DNA of 64,000 bases from Membranipora membranacea. Its lineage: Eukaryota > Bryozoa > Gymnolaemata > Cheilostomatida > Membraniporidae. Of this stretch, positions 60,591 to 64,000 are shown in pieces; position 1 is the stretch's first letter; each line of letters starts with the position of its first letter. The stretch is from positions 4,960,001 through 5,024,000 of the forward strand of contig OU612065.1 in assembly GCA_914767715.1 (NCBI GenBank), in the 5' to 3' direction. Position numbers and translations under genes: made by a program. Below the pieces are notes generated by a model that was not told where the DNA came from, did not search any database, and was given only the letters and a program-made list of their open reading frames with translations.

Positions 60591-63500
60591 ATGACCATAC
60601 TAGGATCTGTGATCATGCGAGTTTCTTGTTATTCCCTTATAATACTGCAGTTATCAGTCATTTTTGTTACTGCTGCTGATCCTATAGTTACATTGAAGCA
60701 TGGTGGCCAGTATGAAGGCACTAGCACAACATTCAACGGCACCACATTAGATCTTTTTCTTGGTAAGTTTTATCTCGTTGATATTTTTTTACTTTGAGGA
60801 GTTCTATCCAAGGAAAAGATAGCTGATACATCCTTCCACTCCTCATATCTATCTTATCTATCCTTTGAACTTAAAAAATGTGATGATTTGTGGTACCATT
60901 GTTGGGGATATGACTCAAACACAGTTTATCAAAGACAAGCATGACTTTTCATTCTAAAGACGTATTTCTACCTCAGAAAATTCCAACTCATCACACCAGT
61001 TCTCACAATTCATGGGTCAATGACAGATCCGAAAACTATGTTTGTAAACAATCTCTGCAGACTGCTAGCAAACATTTCACGTGCATATACGAAAGACAAT
61101 CGCTTTACGGCCACATATGTTGAAGTGTAATAACAGTATCCACTCCAGTTTCTTTTGCTGACTTATTCGTTATCGCACTCAATCTGCTGTAGGTGTTCGA
61201 TATGCCAAACCACCAGTCGGCATATGGAGGTATGAAAAGCCCATCCTACCACCAGTATGGACAGGAGTAGAAAGTGCTAAGAGCCCAGGCAGCATTTGCT
61301 CGCAGTGTAAGTCTAATGCAGAAGGCTGATATTCTGTATTCATTGACCACAAAAGATCTTTTACTTAGCGTATACTTATAGTTGGCTGTTTATGTAGATC
61401 AAGTTTGTTCCAATTTACCAAGGTTTGAGTTGCAACCCCCCCCTCCCTCTACTGGCACAAACGGATTGAGATTTTGCTATTTTTGTTGTCAAGTGACAGA
61501 AACAGGTGAACAGGTAGGAGAAGAAGATTGTCTATTTATGGACATCACGATTCCTGGTGGATTAGATCCAAAGGCTCGAAAACCTGTTATGATCTGGATA
61601 CATGGCGGCAGTTACGTAACTGGATCTGGCCTTGGTTACCTGGGAGCTCCGATAGCGGTGTATGGAGATGTGATTGTGGTGACAATCAACTACAGACTGG
61701 GTATCATGGGCTTCCTATCTAATGGTAATGGTAGGTGTTTCCTATTACTTTCCTCTGCTTTGTTCCATAAGTATATTAAATTGATCGATGGTAAGAAATA
61801 CCCTCTAAAATGGCGGAAATGTTTTATGATTGGTTGATGTCGCTGATCGCCATTGATGAATAGCCCTCTTTAATTCCACAGGCACAGGAAACTATGGTCT
61901 CTGGGACCAGCGAGCTGCCATATTGTATGTTAAGGAGCACATAGAAGTTTTCGGTGGTGACCCTAATATGATTACCATATTTGGGGAGTCAGCTGGTGGA
62001 GGAAGCGTGTCAGCGCAGATGATGGGACAGAATAATAAAGGATTATTCCAGAGAGCCATACATGAGGTGAGCTGGTAAACGTCTCACGTCTGTCTTATTT
62101 ATTGGTTGCTTATGACATAATAAGGTGCAGGATTGAGTAGGCCTGAGGTACATACTGCAATGCACTGACATTTAAATAATGCTTCATCTGGGATGGTAAA
62201 AATAAGATTCGATTTTTGGTTCTATAGAAAGAAATTGGAGTGAGTAACAGTAAGGTACAGATGCATGTCTTCCTCTGCCATCTTAATTCGAAACAAAACA
62301 TCAATTCCCACACACAAATTCCATCATTTTATCAATGAAAACGCTGCAGGATAAAACTCTCATACACTTTACAAATTGGAAAATACGAAATATAGGTTAC
62401 ACAAGAAAAAAATTAAGATAGATCCATGAGAAAGTTGTGTATCAAACTAAGTTTATCAGGCAAGATCTACTGTTAGTTGTTACCACACTAGCGGCACACT
62501 ATTCAAGATGGTTCAGAGAAACTTGATGTAATGATGACAATAATTTATTTTAAAGGCCTAATTTTATAATATTATCAATATTAGTATTTTTAATCCTAGA
62601 CTGCCTTATACAATTATTACTAACAATGGAGTAAAAAACAATGATTATTTCTGCTTCTCACAAGGAATGAAAATGCACCGGAATATTGATTATAATTGAG
62701 TATAATTAAAAGAAAAATATAAATATTTGTCAAATTACGTTTTTATTTATAGTCAGGCCCCTTATACACTGACTGGGGATGGTTTCTGTCAGAGAGACAG
62801 TCAGCCGGCATCATCTCCTTTCTACAATCCAAGGCAGGCTGCCGTTCAAATTCATCAGTGTATGACTGTCTACGAAGCAAAACACTTGCTGAGATAGAGG
62901 GCTACAGGATCGAATACAGTGTTGGAAAATATCCCTTCTACAACCCGTGGCATCCAACACCAGACAACAGCTTCTTTAATGAAAATATCACAAAGGAAGA
63001 CTACAAGTTTGTGAACAAGTAAGAGTGGATGGCGTTTATATTTTTTAATGTTACATAGTATGTCTGATTAATAATCATGATACAGTTGATGATCCGATTA
63101 TAAATTTGAAAACTATAGTTCACTTTATTTTGATTCTGACAAACTTAAATCAACCCTGTTATCTTTTACAGTGTGGATCTCTTGGCTGGCTTTAATAGTG
63201 AAGAAGGTGGACTCTATCTCACTGGAAGTATACTAGCTATCGAGGCTCAAACACACAAAACTGTTACGGGTTTCACAGTAGAAATGGCTAAATTTGTACT
63301 GGAGCCATACTGCCAGACGTACACTCCCATGTCTGCTGGCCTTTGTTTGGCATTCATCATGGATACATATAATATCACTACAGCACCAAATGATCAGGAG
63401 AGAGGCGTAAGAATTGCTCATGCCTTCGGTAGGTGATATGAATAATAATGTAAGAAAAGCAATTAACTGTAATGTTCATACTTTCCCTAAAACTTTTTCA

Positions 63501-64000
63501 AATGCATCAAAGAAAAATCTTCTGGCGCCGGTCATCATAGAAATTTGTAAGCAATTCAAAGACAAATTCATTTTATTTTTGTAGGTGAACTCACATTCAA
63601 TGCTGACATAATCCGCCAGATCAGAGCCCACAGTAAAACACCCAACACAACATATGCGTACTACTTTACTGACCTGTACCATTCACCTGATCAGTACAAA
63701 TGGTGGCCAATGCCAGACTGGGCTAAGAAAGGTGCTGATCACACTGATGAAATTGCTTTTGTATGGGGAACCGTGGTTGCAAAGAATGAGTACTCCAAGC
63801 TTGCGAAAGGTAGGCAGTATATCCTGAGCATAGTGGGTAGGCATGAGAGAAGTGAGTAAGAAAGAGAGGGAATTCTAGGTGTATGTAGTCACACATGTAC
63901 ATATGGTCAACGGGCGTGTGTGTGTGTGTGTGAGCATGGGTATAATTATAATCCTGATAGTGCTGCAAGAATATTGTACAGTAATAATAATTTATAGATA
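60591..64000 (+). CDS. secreted carboxylesterase type B / cholinesterase-like (3' end beyond window)
   Basis: Exons: 60591-60762, 61193-61306, 61494-61730, 61882-62066, 62753-63018, 63172-63428, 63585-63809, phases consistent; the last donor is at 63810 and the gene continues past the window. The N-terminus is a signal peptide (SLIILQLSVIFVTAADP). Family landmarks appear in order: FLGVRYAKPPVG, EEDCLFMDI (Cys of the first disulphide), PVMIWIHGGSYVTGSG (oxyanion hole), NYRLGIMGFL, GNYGLWDQRAA and FGESAGGGSVS with the nucleophile Ser. The catalytic acid is in AGFNSEEGG and the His in GADHTDEIAFVWG, so the Ser-Glu-His triad is complete and it should be an active alpha/beta hydrolase rather than a neuroligin-type scaffold. 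Substrate is unknown. Confidence 0.95.
63915..63932. repeat. TG/GT dinucleotide microsatellite
   Basis: A run of GTGTGT in the last visible intron of the carboxylesterase gene. Confidence 0.85.

Overview
This 64 kb window is nuclear DNA of an animal. The protein-coding genes are split into many short exons with GT-AG introns. The families (FANK1, NAF1, THEG/SPMAP2, NOP16, SERF, SMN, aquaglyceroporin, carboxylesterase B) and the transposons (CR1/L2/RTE-type LINEs, a tRNA-derived SINE, hAT-type and other MITEs) are metazoan. Introns of about 0.2-1 kb and about ten genes in 64 kb suggest a fairly compact invertebrate genome, probably marine. I cannot fix the phylum from the sequence. Gene models were built by hand from splice sites, reading phase and remembered family proteins; no search was run.

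Layout, left to right. FANK1 (-, 304-7848, extreme ends uncertain) is divergent from NAF1 (+, 10157-13671), which is followed on the same strand by a THEG/SPMAP2-like gene (+, 14313-18045). NOP16 (-, 19201-26205) converges on it; its 5.9 kb first intron holds a decayed LINE, a long-armed foldback element, a hairpin and a MITE. A second LINE relic lies at 26697-28390. Next come a membrane-protein 3' exon (29054-29404) and a 15-exon gene for a secreted-then-anchored protein of 684 aa resembling the animal LolA-like family (-, 30711-37980). SERF (+, 38970-41192) is divergent from that gene and convergent with SMN (-, 41682-45899). After a repeat-rich stretch with unidentified minus-strand ORFs (47641-48333) come two tandem aquaglyceroporin genes (+, 48665-52948 and 55033-58955). 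A secreted carboxylesterase gene (+, from 60591) runs off the right edge.

Biology. Three genes act in RNP assembly or ribosome biogenesis (NAF1, NOP16, SMN), and two are sperm or axoneme associated in mammals (FANK1, THEG). The SERF-SMN neighbourhood recalls the human SERF1A-SMN1 pair in the 5q13 region. The aquaporin pair looks like a tandem duplication with a gene-conversion tract, a lineage-specific LINE insertion in one copy and divergent C-termini.
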